64,000 nucleotides of DNA from Chloropicon primus (lineage: Eukaryota > Chlorophyta > Chloropicophyceae > Chloropicales > Chloropicaceae), in assembly GCA_023205875.1 (NCBI GenBank), contig CP060755.1, forward strand, positions 1,674,001 through 1,738,000. The letters are read 5' to 3'. The notes under the pieces were generated by a model. The model saw only the letters and a program-made list of their open reading frames with translations. It searched no databases and was not told the origin of the DNA. This document shows positions 47,399 through 57,361 of this stretch, piece after piece (the stretch's first letter is position 1; each line of letters begins with the position of its first letter). A program made the position numbers and the translations under genes.

Positions 47399-48068
47399 TT
47401 ACTTTGTCCAGATGTAAAACAAGGTCAGCACCCCCATCGCAAAGACAAGAAGCATGAGGATGTGGCCACTGCCAGTGAACTTGAAAGCCCTGTCTATCCG
47501 CTTCATGGTCCGCTTCAAGTTACTCCTCGCCTTGTTCACGGTGTCCTCCAAGCTGTTCAGAATCTCCGAGTTCAGCCTGGACTCGTGTTGAATATCCAAC
47601 GCCAACTGCGAAAATTCGCAGAGCAAGCCCCGAACGCGCGGGAAAGAGTTAGTCTCGTCTCGGCCACTCGTTCGTTCAAGATCCTCCTCACTGACACAGA
47701 GAGTGTTCGTGTCATCTTACCCCTTTCATTCTTCCTATCTTCCCCCTGAGGCCGTCCACCTCCGTGTCGAGGTCGAAACTCGGCGCTACCGTCAGCTGGA
47801 TATCCCCGCTTCCATCTCCCGAAGCGCTGGGACTGTTGCTGCCAAATAAGTTTTGCCTGTCCCGAAGCCCATCCCTGTCCACACCGTCCCCATCATCGCA
47901 AACAAACGGACAAAAACACAAACAAGACGACGCGTGCGTCAGTTGAGGTCCCCCGAGATACGAGTCCCGGGGTTCTCGAGGCTCCCCCCGGTCGTGCGCC
48001 CCCCCCCCCCCGGTCGTGTCGTGCGGCGTCCCTTCCTCTCCTCCTCCTCACCTGCCGTAGTGCGCCAT
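47399..48068 (-). CDS. BET1-like Qc-SNARE
   Basis: Three exons: 17 nt (48052-48068), 154 nt (47721-47874) and 207 nt (47399-47605), with introns of 177 and 115 bp, giving 125 residues. The spliced start is MAHYGRDGLRDRQNLFG, as in BET1. The SNARE helix runs LRGKIGRMKGLALDIQHESR and LNSEILNSLEDTVNKARSNL, and aligns with BET1 without gaps. A C-terminal anchor (HILMLLVFAMGVLTLFYIW) ends the protein. It acts in ER-Golgi vesicle fusion. Because the exons are short, only the last one is visible as an uninterrupted frame starting with Met. Confidence 0.85.
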
Positions 48069-48159
48069 GGCGCTCCAGTGAATGGAGAGGGCGCTCCTGG
48101 ATTTTGCCGACGGGGAAGGGTAACGCTCTTGGGACGACGAGGAGGACGAGGAGGAGGAG

Positions 48160-49170
48160 ATGGCGGAGCTTGTTGGGGAGAGGATAGAGGTGTTGTTCGA
48201 CGACCCGCCGGAGTACTTTGCTGGGGTCGTGACAAGGTACGCGGAGGAAACGGGATTGCACGGGGTGAGGTACGACGACGGGACGAACGAGGAGTGTGAC
48301 TTGTCCTCGAGGAAGACAAAGTATCGCCTCGTGAGGGGAGAAGGAGTGGCCTCGCGAAAACTGTCGAGAACCCCGGCGTCCCAGGAAGGAGGAGGGGTCG
48401 ACGGGAACGAGCTGCAGGCGGCCGACGCAGAGCCTGTACCGGAAAGAGCAGAGTTTGATGTGAAGACGGTTCCTTGGTTGCACTCTGCAAGTTTGGACGT
48501 AAGTCTCCAGCGTCACCTCACCCACGCACGCACGCACGCACGCACACAAACTGACTCGCTTCTTTCGTGCGTTTTCCCTCTCCGCAAGTCCCTGTTTCGG
48601 AGAAGCGTGATAGAATCGAGGCGCGGGCCGAAGCAGAACATCCACCCGCCCTTCTCTCTGAGGACAGAAGACGGCGTGGAGATGACCGTGGTGTCCCTCG
48701 GTAACCTTGTCCGAACGAAGGCGGAGGCGAAACCGTTCGGGATCTCTCAAGCCGACTTTTATGGCGTGCAGTACAACCTGACACCTGCTGGGCACGTGGC
48801 TGACTTCAAAACGAGTGGCAAAGTGATGAGAATGGAAGTCCAGCCAAGCCAAGGCGGTGGTTTTGCATGGAAAGTGAGGGTCTCCGATTCCCATGGGAAC
48901 TTCCGTGACTTCGTGGGCCAAGACGCCTCCTCATCCTGGGCAAAGGTTGCTTTGAGCGAGCACGGACATCTTTGGACAATTCGCATGAGCCGTTGGTGTG
49001 GGTTGAAAGCCTTTGGTCTGCTGGAGGAGAGCGTTTTGGATGCTTACAAGGACCAAGTCCTGGCAGAGATGCTGGAGGAGCGAAAGAGTTTTGGATTTTG
49101 GGAGAACTTGCTAATGGCGAGGAGAAACGTCGAGTCGTACCAGAACCTTGATTCAGGGGAAGAGGAGTGA
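48160..49170 (+). CDS. Tudor-like plus FYRN/FYRC-domain protein
   Basis: Exon 1 is 48160-48498, the intron 48499-48588 (GTAAGT...CAAG) and exon 2 48589-49170, giving about 306 residues. Residues 5-50 (VGERIEVLFDDPPEYFAGVV, then VRYDDGTNEECDL) are a Tudor-like barrel. The C-terminal half resembles the FYRN-FYRC pair: a TVVSLGNLV start, a YGVQYNLTP middle and VSDSHGNFRDF, then SSSWAKV. FYR domains occur in chromatin regulators such as trithorax-type methyltransferases and plant JMJ demethylases. The 90-bp intron is a multiple of three without a stop, so retention would add 30 residues. It is divergent from BET1, with 91 bp between the ATGs. Confidence 0.75.
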   Translation: MAELVGERIEVLFDDPPEYFAGVVTRYAEETGLHGVRYDDGTNEECDLSSRKTKYRLVRGEGVASRKLSRTPASQEGGGVDGNELQAADAEPVPERAEFDVKTVPWLHSASLDVSLQRHLTHARTHARTQTDSLLSCVFPLRKSLFRRSVIESRRGPKQNIHPPFSLRTEDGVEMTVVSLGNLVRTKAEAKPFGISQADFYGVQYNLTPAGHVADFKTSGKVMRMEVQPSQGGGFAWKVRVSDSHGNFRDFVGQDASSSWAKVALSEHGHLWTIRMSRWCGLKAFGLLEESVLDAYKDQVLAEMLEERKSFGFWENLLMARRNVESYQNLDSGEEE

Positions 49171-49236
49171 AAGGACAAGTGGGAAGGAAAAAAAAGAGGC
49201 GACTTTATACTCTTGCTTCTCTTTAAAACTCGAGAT

Positions 49237-51329
49237 TTACGCTTGTTCGAGGGTTGGGCTGTCGAGAACCTTATAGATCCTTATCATCCAGTGCTTGGAC
49301 GTGAAAACCTCTTGAAAGTAGTTCAACGTGATGTCGGGGTTTCCGAACTTGGTGTTCCTCACCCTGTCCATGCCATCCCTGCCAACCGTCTCCGCAAACC
49401 TGTAGTAGGAAAGCTTGTACATCAGGGTGTTGAGCATCGTCGGCGAAGCCTTCTCGTCGATCCTGTAGTACCCTTCCCCAATGTAGTCTCTCTCCTTGAT
49501 GTCGCCGTAGACACCGCCCCCGATTCTCACCATCCACAAGAATTTGTTGATGTCGTCGCTTGAGTACCCGACCAAGCCACCAAAGATGACGAAAACGTAG
49601 TCCACATCCAACTTTCTGAACTGAACCCAGGCCTTCTCCTCTGGTGAGGCCATTGCCCTCCCAACAGTCGCAATGTGCGTGTTGTTCCACGTGTTGTTGT
49701 CCACCAACACAGTTCTGTCGGCCATTGCCGTCGTTTGATATCCGTAGTCCCACCAACTTGCGACCTTTGCCTCGTAGTCCGTGTTTTCCCTCAACCACGA
49801 GTACCCCTCTCTGTAGTCATCAAAGATGTAAACTCCGCCATCGCGGGTCCTGGACTGCAGTATAATACTGGGAGAGGAGTAGCCCTCACCCCCCAGGAAG
49901 GAGCAGTGAAAGAGATGGTAGGAGAGCACGAAAATGGTGCCCGAAATGCCCAACAAAGCAAGCGGGCGCGGGATGGCCCCGAGCCCAGACTCCGAGCGAG
50001 AGTTCCTCCTCCCCTTTCTCTTCTTCTTGCTCGGGCTGGTAACCGTTTCCTCGGGAGCTGGCGCCGTGATGTGGTAACTCTTGCAGAGCACTTCCAGGAC
50101 GTCAGAGAGGGCAATGCCAGCCAGGCAGCATGCCGCCGGGGCAAGCACAAGCATGAGCCTCACCATGACCGCGGAAAAGTAAACGCTCAGCACGCCCCAA
50201 ATCACAAGAAACAGGGACCCCTCCGAGAGCGGCCTGAAGCAGGAGATGATGCCAGACCCCATCAGGATGATTCCAAGCCTAAGGTCGTTGATGAAGGACG
50301 ACCAGGATGGAGCCTGGTGCTCGCTCACACTGGCGATGATTGGAATGTACTTGGACGCGTACGTTGGGTCCAGCAAGCTGAGACTCCTTCCAGACCACCT
50401 CAGCGTGGGCGACGTCATTGCGAAGGTGATGACTGCGAGGGAGACAATCCCCATGACGCCGATGCTCGCGGTGACAAACAGCCTCAACGCCTTGTTGTAC
50501 GCCGCTTCGGTCAAAGTCCTCTTCAGGTACTTGACAAGAGCAACCCCGTTCATCAGTGCCAAGACAAAGAATCCACTGAAATGCTCAGAGGTCTCCACCG
50601 CGTTGAAGCCGATCACTGGAAGCACCATGGCCAGCACAGTACCGTTGATGATGAACATGGAGTACCCCGTGTACAAGTTCGTGCTGAACTTGTTGATAAT
50701 CAGCAAAGCCAGCGCGTGGATCGGGATCAGGTTGATAATGAAGGTGTACCCTCCCCAGGAGGAAACCATGTAAAAGTACGAGAGACTCGCACACACGCCC
50801 CAAAACATGCTGCCCGTCTTGATGGACTTGAGGTAAAGGTAGAAAGTGAAGGTGAGGGCGAAGATCGCCACAGCTTCGTTGTCATACGATCCCGCAACGC
50901 TCCTCGAGATGTAGCTCGGAATCGTCGCAACGAAACTCGCTGCCAACAAGCCCGCTCCCCTGGACCTCACCTGCCTGACCATGAGGTAGGTCGATATCGC
51001 CGTGAAGCTGCTGAAGAGGGGGCCGATCATCACACAAACGTCCTTCACGTTCACGGGGTGGAGCTTGAAGACATTCTGCAACACCTTGTACAGCCAAGTC
51101 GCCGTAAGGGTGAGCCCCGGGTAGATGGTGCCGCCCACGACTCGACCGAGCGGGTACCAAGTGCGCTCGTCGAAGAAGTTCCAGAACGCATCGACGCCTG
51201 CAAAGTGGCAAGTACGACGGAGTCAGTCGAACGGCAGCGAGCGGAGCAGGCTGGGCAGCGGACCCCCTTCGCGACGAGGCGAAACCCTTTCGTCCTCAGA
51301 TCAAACCGAGGTCGTGGCACAGAGATCTC

Positions 51330-51364
<35 letters not shown>

Positions 51365-51677
51365 TGTGCAAACCTCCCCACGTCGACTACAGCGTTGACG
51401 CTCGCCGGTCCTCGCGGTCCCACTTACCTTTCTCGCTCGCCAGCTGCGTGACCCTGTAATTGAAGTAGGGGTCGAACTCGTGTATGACGCTCTCGTACTT
51501 TACAATGCTAAAGAGCCTGATGGAGAAGGCCACCGCGGCGATGAGCACCAAAGTTGTTATTTCAATGGTCGCCGCAATGGGTGATTGTGTTTGTTCCTTT
51601 TCCACTTCCCCCTTGTTCCTGGTTTCCCCCTTCTCCCCCGCCACCCCGACCTTCCTCATCCTCGCCGGCGTCGCCAT
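49237..51677 (-). CDS. STT3: Oligosaccharyltransferase catalytic subunit STT3
   Basis: Exon 1 is 51428-51677, the intron 51198-51427 and exon 2 49237-51197: 736 residues, typical for STT3. It transfers the lipid-linked glycan to Asn in the ER lumen. Catalytic and metal residues: [11 protein letters not shown] (DxD-like motif) in exon 1, [20 protein letters not shown] just after the junction, [10 protein letters not shown], and [20 protein letters not shown] with the acceptor-site WWDYG. About 11-13 membrane helices precede the lumenal domain. A Ser/Lys-rich stretch ([17 protein letters not shown]) forms an unusual basic loop. The intron contains (CT)n(GT)n. The gene is divergent from the folate-biopterin transporter. 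Confidence 0.95.
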
Positions 51678-51744
51678 GATGTCGCAAACCCTGAACCCAA
51701 CAAGTACAATTCGCTCGAGGGGAGGGAGGGAGGGAGAGGGCAGG

Positions 51745-51915
51745 GCGTTACCCGACTCATCGCATTGCATCCATAGGAGACACGACACGGCAGGAGGGGG
51801 GGGGCGTTACCCACTCATCGCATTCATCGGAGACACGACACGGAAGGAGGGGGAGGGCGTTACCCGACTCATCGCATCGAATCCATAGGAGACACGGCAG
51901 GAGGGGGGAGGGGGA
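51745..51915. repeat. Three-unit minisatellite in a divergent promoter
   Basis: Three units of about 53-60 bp start at 51745, 51804 and 51857. Each begins GCGTTACCC, continues ACTCATCGCAT, then GGAGACACG, and ends in a G-run. They differ by a few substitutions and small indels. They lie between the STT3 start (51677) and the transporter start (51930). Confidence 0.9.
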
Positions 51916-51929
51916 GGAGGAAGGGGAGG

Positions 51930-53603
51930 ATGGGGGGGTGGAGGGGGAACCGACCACTGGAGTGGGTCAGGGGATCGAGGAACTACTGGAACAGATTGGT
52001 GGGCAACTTCACCTTGGAGTTCATCGTGCTTTTGACGTCGTGCTACTATGGGGTCAAGGGAACTCTGTACACGTTCGTCCAGTCGGGTCAGCTCCCGTAC
52101 TTTCAAAAGTACGTCGGCATCACCGGCATAGAGTACCAGAAGTACAAGCTGGTGTCGAGCCTCCCCTGGGCCATGAAGGCCTGGATAGGCCTCATCAGCG
52201 ACAACTATCCCATCTGGGGATACAACAAGAGGTACTACATGGTTCTCGCGACCTTCATCGGCTCCGTCTCCTTCGCCCTGCTCGGGGTTCTGGACATTGA
52301 TCAGAGTACGGCCTTGTTTGCGGCGCTGCTCCTGTTCTTCGCTTCCCTGGACATGGCGACCGTCGACCTTCTCTGCGAAGGCAAGTACGCCGAGAAGATG
52401 ATGGAGAAGCCCGAAACCAGCAGCGATCTCGTGAGCTGGGTCTGGGGGGTGTACCAGCTCGGGTCCCTGACGGCGAGCTTGTTCATAGGACCAGTATCGG
52501 ACAGATACTCGCCAAAGATTATCTATCTCATCGCGGTTCCGTTCGCGTTGCAGTTCTTGATTCCGCTCGCTCTCGGTTACCTGCCTGAGGAGAGGGTCAG
52601 CCCCGCCTCGGAGGCCAGCCCGATTGGAATGACGAGAACGAATTGGAATGCAGGCGTGACGATGCGCTTGGTGAGCTACCTGCCCCGGAAGATGAGGGAG
52701 AAGCCAAGGATCTTTGTGATGGCTTTTCTGACCGCGCTCAGCGCCCTGCTGCTTGGGGTGGTCCACCTCACGGGCACCGAGGGGCAGCAGTTGACTTACA
52801 CCATCTGCGCCTCCGTGATGCTTTGTGCCTGCTCGAGCTGGGCCTTGCCACCTGTGCTAAGTCGCGCCAATATCTACATGTTCCTCTGCCAAGTCCTCTA
52901 CATCCAAGTCTCTGGTGCGTTGGACTACTTCTACACCGCTGGCCCCGAGTGCTTTGCGGGGGGGCCCAGCTTCAGCTTCAGCTACTACACGACCTACACG
53001 GTGATTGTGGGTTCGCTCGCGGCTTGGTTGGGCGTTGTCCTGTTCCAGGCCTGGATGAGGGACTGGAACTTCAGGAGAGTGTTCTGGCTGACCACGTTCG
53101 TGAGGGTGATCGGAAGCATCTTTGACATTTGCATCGCGTTGCGTTGGAACCTCAGCATTGGCATCAGCGACAAGACGATGTACATGTTTGGCGACGCCGT
53201 TATCTACAACATCGTGTACCAGATGGACTTCATGCCAGCTGTGGTCTTGACCTCAAAGGTCTGCCCCAAGGGGCTCGAGAGCACGATTTACGCGTTGCTC
53301 GCCGGGATGCAGAACATGGGCCAGAACGTGAGCCAGAGCCTGGGATCATATCTCATAGAAGCCATGGGTGTGAAGACTGCTTGCAAGCCTTCCGTCGACG
53401 AGGAGTGTGACTGCGATTTCGACAACCTCCCGCTGCTCCTCTTCGTAAGCCACATGGTATTGCCCCTGCTCACCATTCCGCTGACGTTTCTGCTGATTCC
53501 AAATCGAAGGATGACTGACACCCTCGACGTGGGGAATGACGACCACCACCGGGTCGTGAAGGAAGATGAAGTGGAGTTAATGCCTAATGATGCCGGTGAA
53601 TGA
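51930..53603 (+). CDS. Folate-biopterin transporter (FBT/BT1) family protein
   Basis: 557 residues, no intron, about 12 membrane helices of the major-facilitator type. Family features: the early YGVKGTLYTFVQSGQLPYFQ, helix-1/2 segment LPWAMKAWIGLISDNYPIWG (the PW..KP..G.ISD motif of BT1 proteins), DLLCEGKYAE with the conserved Asp/Glu, and the late KGLESTIYALLAGMQNMGQ. Relatives in Leishmania and plastids carry folates and pterins. There is no obvious transit peptide, so it may be in the plasma membrane. The start at 51930 sits directly after the minisatellite. Confidence 0.9.
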   Translation: MGGWRGNRPLEWVRGSRNYWNRLVGNFTLEFIVLLTSCYYGVKGTLYTFVQSGQLPYFQKYVGITGIEYQKYKLVSSLPWAMKAWIGLISDNYPIWGYNKRYYMVLATFIGSVSFALLGVLDIDQSTALFAALLLFFASLDMATVDLLCEGKYAEKMMEKPETSSDLVSWVWGVYQLGSLTASLFIGPVSDRYSPKIIYLIAVPFALQFLIPLALGYLPEERVSPASEASPIGMTRTNWNAGVTMRLVSYLPRKMREKPRIFVMAFLTALSALLLGVVHLTGTEGQQLTYTICASVMLCACSSWALPPVLSRANIYMFLCQVLYIQVSGALDYFYTAGPECFAGGPSFSFSYYTTYTVIVGSLAAWLGVVLFQAWMRDWNFRRVFWLTTFVRVIGSIFDICIALRWNLSIGISDKTMYMFGDAVIYNIVYQMDFMPAVVLTSKVCPKGLESTIYALLAGMQNMGQNVSQSLGSYLIEAMGVKTACKPSVDEECDCDFDNLPLLLFVSHMVLPLLTIPLTFLLIPNRRMTDTLDVGNDDHHRVVKEDEVELMPNDAGE

Positions 53604-53709
53604 AAACATATACTTAGTCTTCTTGATGTGATCTCAGCACACTAGGGTCTTGGTCACAGGGCTGCATCATCATCTTCCCGTTCAGGTCCGAAGTCTTGCT
53701 GACCACGAT

Positions 53710-55188
53710 TTACGGCTTGTTTGATCTTCTTGATATGATGTTGTTTAATTCAAGGTTTTCAAAAGAGAATTCGGCGCCGCTGTCGTTCACGAGGGTGTAG
53801 ACTTGAGCCAATATCTTTTCCCTCTCCACGGCAAACTCGGACGTGCTCGAGGCTAGGACGACCGCGTAGAGCTCGACCTCAAAGCATCTCAACGAGATAT
53901 CCTTAAGGTGGCAGCGCGGGGGTTGGTGCGTAGTGTCGATTTTAGGATTGCTCTCCAGGCTCTCCCGGATCATCCTGCTGATTTTCAGCAGCTGGTCGAT
54001 GTTCTTTGCGTACAGCCCAAATGTCATCCTCAGGACGCGCGTTTTGCGAGTACTGTAGTTGACGAGGGTCGAGTTGGTGAACGTGGCATTCGGCGTGCTG
54101 ATCACCTCGTTTTCTCTCCCTCGAACACGACTGTGTATGAGCCCGATATCGGTCACGACTCCGTGAACCCCGTGAACCTGAATGAGGTCCCCCACTTCGA
54201 AGGGCTTGAGGAACAGCATGTTCATTCCGCCCAGAAAGTTCTTTGCGATTTCTTGCGACGCTAATCCGAAAGCTATGGTGAGGAAGCCGAGGGACGTCCA
54301 GATTGGCTTGAGCGGCAGGCCGATCGCTTCGGCGAAAAACAGACTGGTCAGAACTGTCACAGTCAGTCTCAAGAAGTTCCTGCTTCGGCGCAGAAACGAC
54401 GTAGTCCTCAGCTGCTTGCTTCCAGCGTTGTTGTTTTTGTTCATCACGTTGAGCGCCGCGAAGAGGACGTTCACGAGCTTCAGCACGAGAATGGACAAGC
54501 TCACGATCCAAGCGACTTCGACGGCGTTCATTTCCCTCAGGAGACACCCGTTCTTCCCAGTGATGACCTTGTACAGCTTGGAGGAAAACCCGGCCTTCTG
54601 AAGAATCCTCACCAGAGTCATCGAGATGAGTCCGGTTTGCACCCCCCTCTCTAGTCCTTTGTAGATGCTCTCCTTGTAAGAAGGTTGGTACCCGGGCAGC
54701 GGGTTGTGAGTGAGGAGCCTCTCCACGATCTTGGGGGAATGCTTGTGCAGGACCCTAAGCGGTACCAGCAAGATGGGTGCGCCCACCGGAACGTTCAGCA
54801 GGAGCAGCAGGATCAAGTAGCAGCAAAACTCGTGGGAGTTCAAATTCGCCGCCACGGCTTTCTCGTGCGTGAAGAGCTGCAGGCCGAGGAGGAGGAACAG
54901 CACAACGGTGGACAATCGCGTCACGACATCCCTCGCTCGCAGCTTCTGCTTCACTGTCACAGGTGAGCTGGAGCTGGCCCCGTTGCTGCTGATTGCTTGC
55001 ACGCGACATCCGTAACTTCCTCTCCTCGGCAACTTGCTTCTGGCGCCTCTCAAGCATCCTCCCTTTGGCCTTCGCTGCCTTGGTCCCCGCTTCTGCTTCA
55101 CTATCATAGGCGAGCTGGAGCAACATCCGTACCTCCTCGGCCTCCATCCCGAGCCCAACCTCCCTCTCAGCGTCTGCGTAGTCTCCAT
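53710..55188 (-). CDS. MscS-family mechanosensitive channel
   Basis: 492 residues, no intron. The first 75 residues are basic and contain a duplicated segment (CCSSSPMIVKQK and SSSSPVTVKQK), possibly an organelle-targeting leader. Several helices follow. The pore helix and following beta domain are clear: LGFLTIAFGLASQEIAKNFL with the GLASQ pore pattern, LKPFEVGDLIQVHGVHGVVT and STPNATFTNSTLVNYS (equivalent to the PN...NxxixN motif). The C-terminal alpha/beta domain ends SFENLELNN. The channel opens on membrane tension to release ions; a plastid MSL2/3-like place is possible. It is divergent from the inositol phosphatase. Confidence 0.92.
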   Translation of the reverse strand: METTQTLRGRLGSGWRPRRYGCCSSSPMIVKQKRGPRQRRPKGGCLRGARSKLPRRGSYGCRVQAISSNGASSSSPVTVKQKLRARDVVTRLSTVVLFLLLGLQLFTHEKAVAANLNSHEFCCYLILLLLLNVPVGAPILLVPLRVLHKHSPKIVERLLTHNPLPGYQPSYKESIYKGLERGVQTGLISMTLVRILQKAGFSSKLYKVITGKNGCLLREMNAVEVAWIVSLSILVLKLVNVLFAALNVMNKNNNAGSKQLRTTSFLRRSRNFLRLTVTVLTSLFFAEAIGLPLKPIWTSLGFLTIAFGLASQEIAKNFLGGMNMLFLKPFEVGDLIQVHGVHGVVTDIGLIHSRVRGRENEVISTPNATFTNSTLVNYSTRKTRVLRMTFGLYAKNIDQLLKISRMIRESLESNPKIDTTHQPPRCHLKDISLRCFEVELYAVVLASSTSEFAVEREKILAQVYTLVNDSGAEFSFENLELNNIISRRSNKP

Positions 55189-55320
55189 CCTCCCTCAAGT
55201 CCCTCCTTCCCTTCCATCGAGTCGAGGTCGAGTCCTCCGCTTCTCATCTCCCGCCAAAGCGAGTTCAGCCGTTTCAAGGAGGGCGCGGAGGACGTCAGAG
55301 GGCGGGGGAGTTGTGGGGCC

Positions 55321-57296
55321 ATGACCAAGGCGGTTACGACAGGAGCGCAGAACGGGAAGGAGGAGGGAGGGGGAACCACGAGGCTCAGAACTTTATCGGA
55401 GAACTGTGAGGAGAGGGAAGGAGGGAATGGAGAGGACCTGGAGCTCGTCGTGGTCTCGCGAGGGAGCGGGGCATCAGGCGACTCGGACAGGTCGCTGGGA
55501 CTCGAGAAGAATGTTTCCCTGTTCTCGGATTGCTCGACTTCCTCCATTCCCGGCGTCTTGAGGACGCCGAAGAGCTCCAGACAGATCTCGGCCACGGGAC
55601 TGAGCCAAAAGTCCGGGACGCCGGAGGTCAAGTTCTTCACCAGCAAACGAGCCAAGGACGAGTCGTCGAAGGGGAAGCAGCGCTGGAGGGAGCCGTTTAG
55701 GATGGTGAAGAGGGGGTTTCGACACGTGGTTCTCTTCAAGTGGCTCCCGAAGCACATGAGGAAGAGACTCACCATTCCCATACTGATGACTTTCTGGATC
55801 ACAATGGTCATCGGCGTTGGCCTCGTGTACAACATCGTCTTGTACATCGACTCTCGTAGTATTCCCGAGACCCAGGAAGTTCCCGGGACGTGCACGAGGG
55901 AGTTGAAGGAGATCGAAGACCGCGAGAAGTCCGCAGACAGGCTGTTCATTGTGAACGCCACGTACATCACGTTCTCGTCGCTCCTCACCATCTTTATCGT
56001 CATGGAGGTCACGGGTTCACTGCGGTACTTGGGAAAGGCGCTGAACAAGGTGGTCCTGAAGAAGGACTTGACCAGCATCATGAAAACCCTGCGCCTTGCC
56101 ACGGATAATGCGACCGCGGAAACTGAGACGGTGATGCAGCCGATCCACTCGCTGGTGAACCAAGCGCTGCAGTATAGGAAACGAGCCGAGAAAGCGGAAG
56201 CGAGGTGGGCGGTGAACGTGCGCCGGGTGGAAATGCTCAAAGCTCTCATCGAGGCAGAAAAGGGACCCCAAAATCTGCCATCCATTTCAAGCCAGCTGGA
56301 CTTGACAATATTCGTCTCGAGTTGGAACGTCGGCAACCAGAAGCCCTCGCAGTCGCTCACTTCCTGGCTCGGCGGGGCGTCCATGTGCGACATCGTTGTC
56401 GTCGGAGTGCAGGAGTGCTCCTATGGCGTGGGCTGCGGAAACCATTTCCAAGACCTGCTCTCAACTGAGATGGGAACCGACTTCGTTCTAATGGAACACG
56501 CGTGCCTCTTGGACAACCTCTCGGACATCGCTGCGATTAGGATCTACTTTTTCGTTAGAAAGAAGCACGCGCCTTGGGTGAAGGACATAGTCAAGCAAGA
56601 CGTGAAGAGGGGGGTTAAAGTGATCCTCAACAAGGGTGCAGTCGCCATTGCAGCTATGGTCTACGGCATCAGACTTTGTTTCATCAATGCGCACTTTCAG
56701 GTTGGTTTGGTTTGAGCACCGCCCCGTCCGTCATTTTTGAATTCTTCCACTGACCCTTCTCTCTCTCTTCTGTTGTCTCTGCCCAGGCCCACCAGAACCG
56801 TGTGGAAGAGAGGAACTTGGACTTCAAGGTGATCTCGGAGAAGATGGCGGGAAAACTCGGGGACCCCGGACACCACGTGGTGTGGTTTATGGGCGATTTG
56901 AACTACAGAATTGATCAACCTCATCAGGTTGTTGTGGATCACATTCAGAGAGTCCGAGAAGGACAAGAAGACTGGTCGATCCTGTCGGAGCATGACCAGC
57001 TTCGAAAAAACAGGGCGGCGGGTTTGTGCTTCTCCGGCTACACTGAGCCTGGCATCACATTCATGCCTACGTACAAACTGAACGAGGACCGCTCCGGATA
57101 TGATTTGAAGAGAACGCCGGCGTGGTGCGATAGAATACTGTACAAATCCAATCTCGTGCTGCTCGAGCTGGGGTATACATCGGATTGCTTCTTGTCCACA
57201 AGCGATCACCATCCGATCATGGCGGTTTTCCGGCTGCCTGTTTTCGAGGGTCAAAGAGCGGCGGAGCGCGTCACCATCTGTGGCGACGACGCGTAA
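55321..57296 (+). CDS. Membrane-anchored inositol polyphosphate 5-phosphatase
   Basis: Exon 1 is 55321-56700, the intron 56701-56786 and exon 2 56787-57296, giving 629 residues. Residues 1-150 are disordered and Ser-rich. Two membrane helices (about 160-185, IPILMTFWITMVIGVG, and about 225-245, YITFSSLLTIFIVME) precede a short coiled coil. The C-terminal 300 residues are an IPPc domain: FVSSWNVGNQ, VGVQECSYG, NKGAVAIA, FMGDLNYRID, RTPAWCDRILYK and SDHHPIMA. These are the catalytic and metal-binding motifs of 5-phosphatases acting on PI(4,5)P2 or soluble inositol phosphates. Two N-terminal helices are unusual for this family, and suggest direct docking at a membrane. Confidence 0.9.
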
Positions 57297-57361
57297 CCGT
57301 AACCACGAGGAATCAAAGAAACAAAATGTATTAAAACGAGAAGAATACGAACAAAAAAACG

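Noticed and set aside
51745-51915. CRISPR-like array
   Set aside because: The three units are wholly similar with no unique spacers of fixed length, and the genome is eukaryotic. It is a minisatellite.
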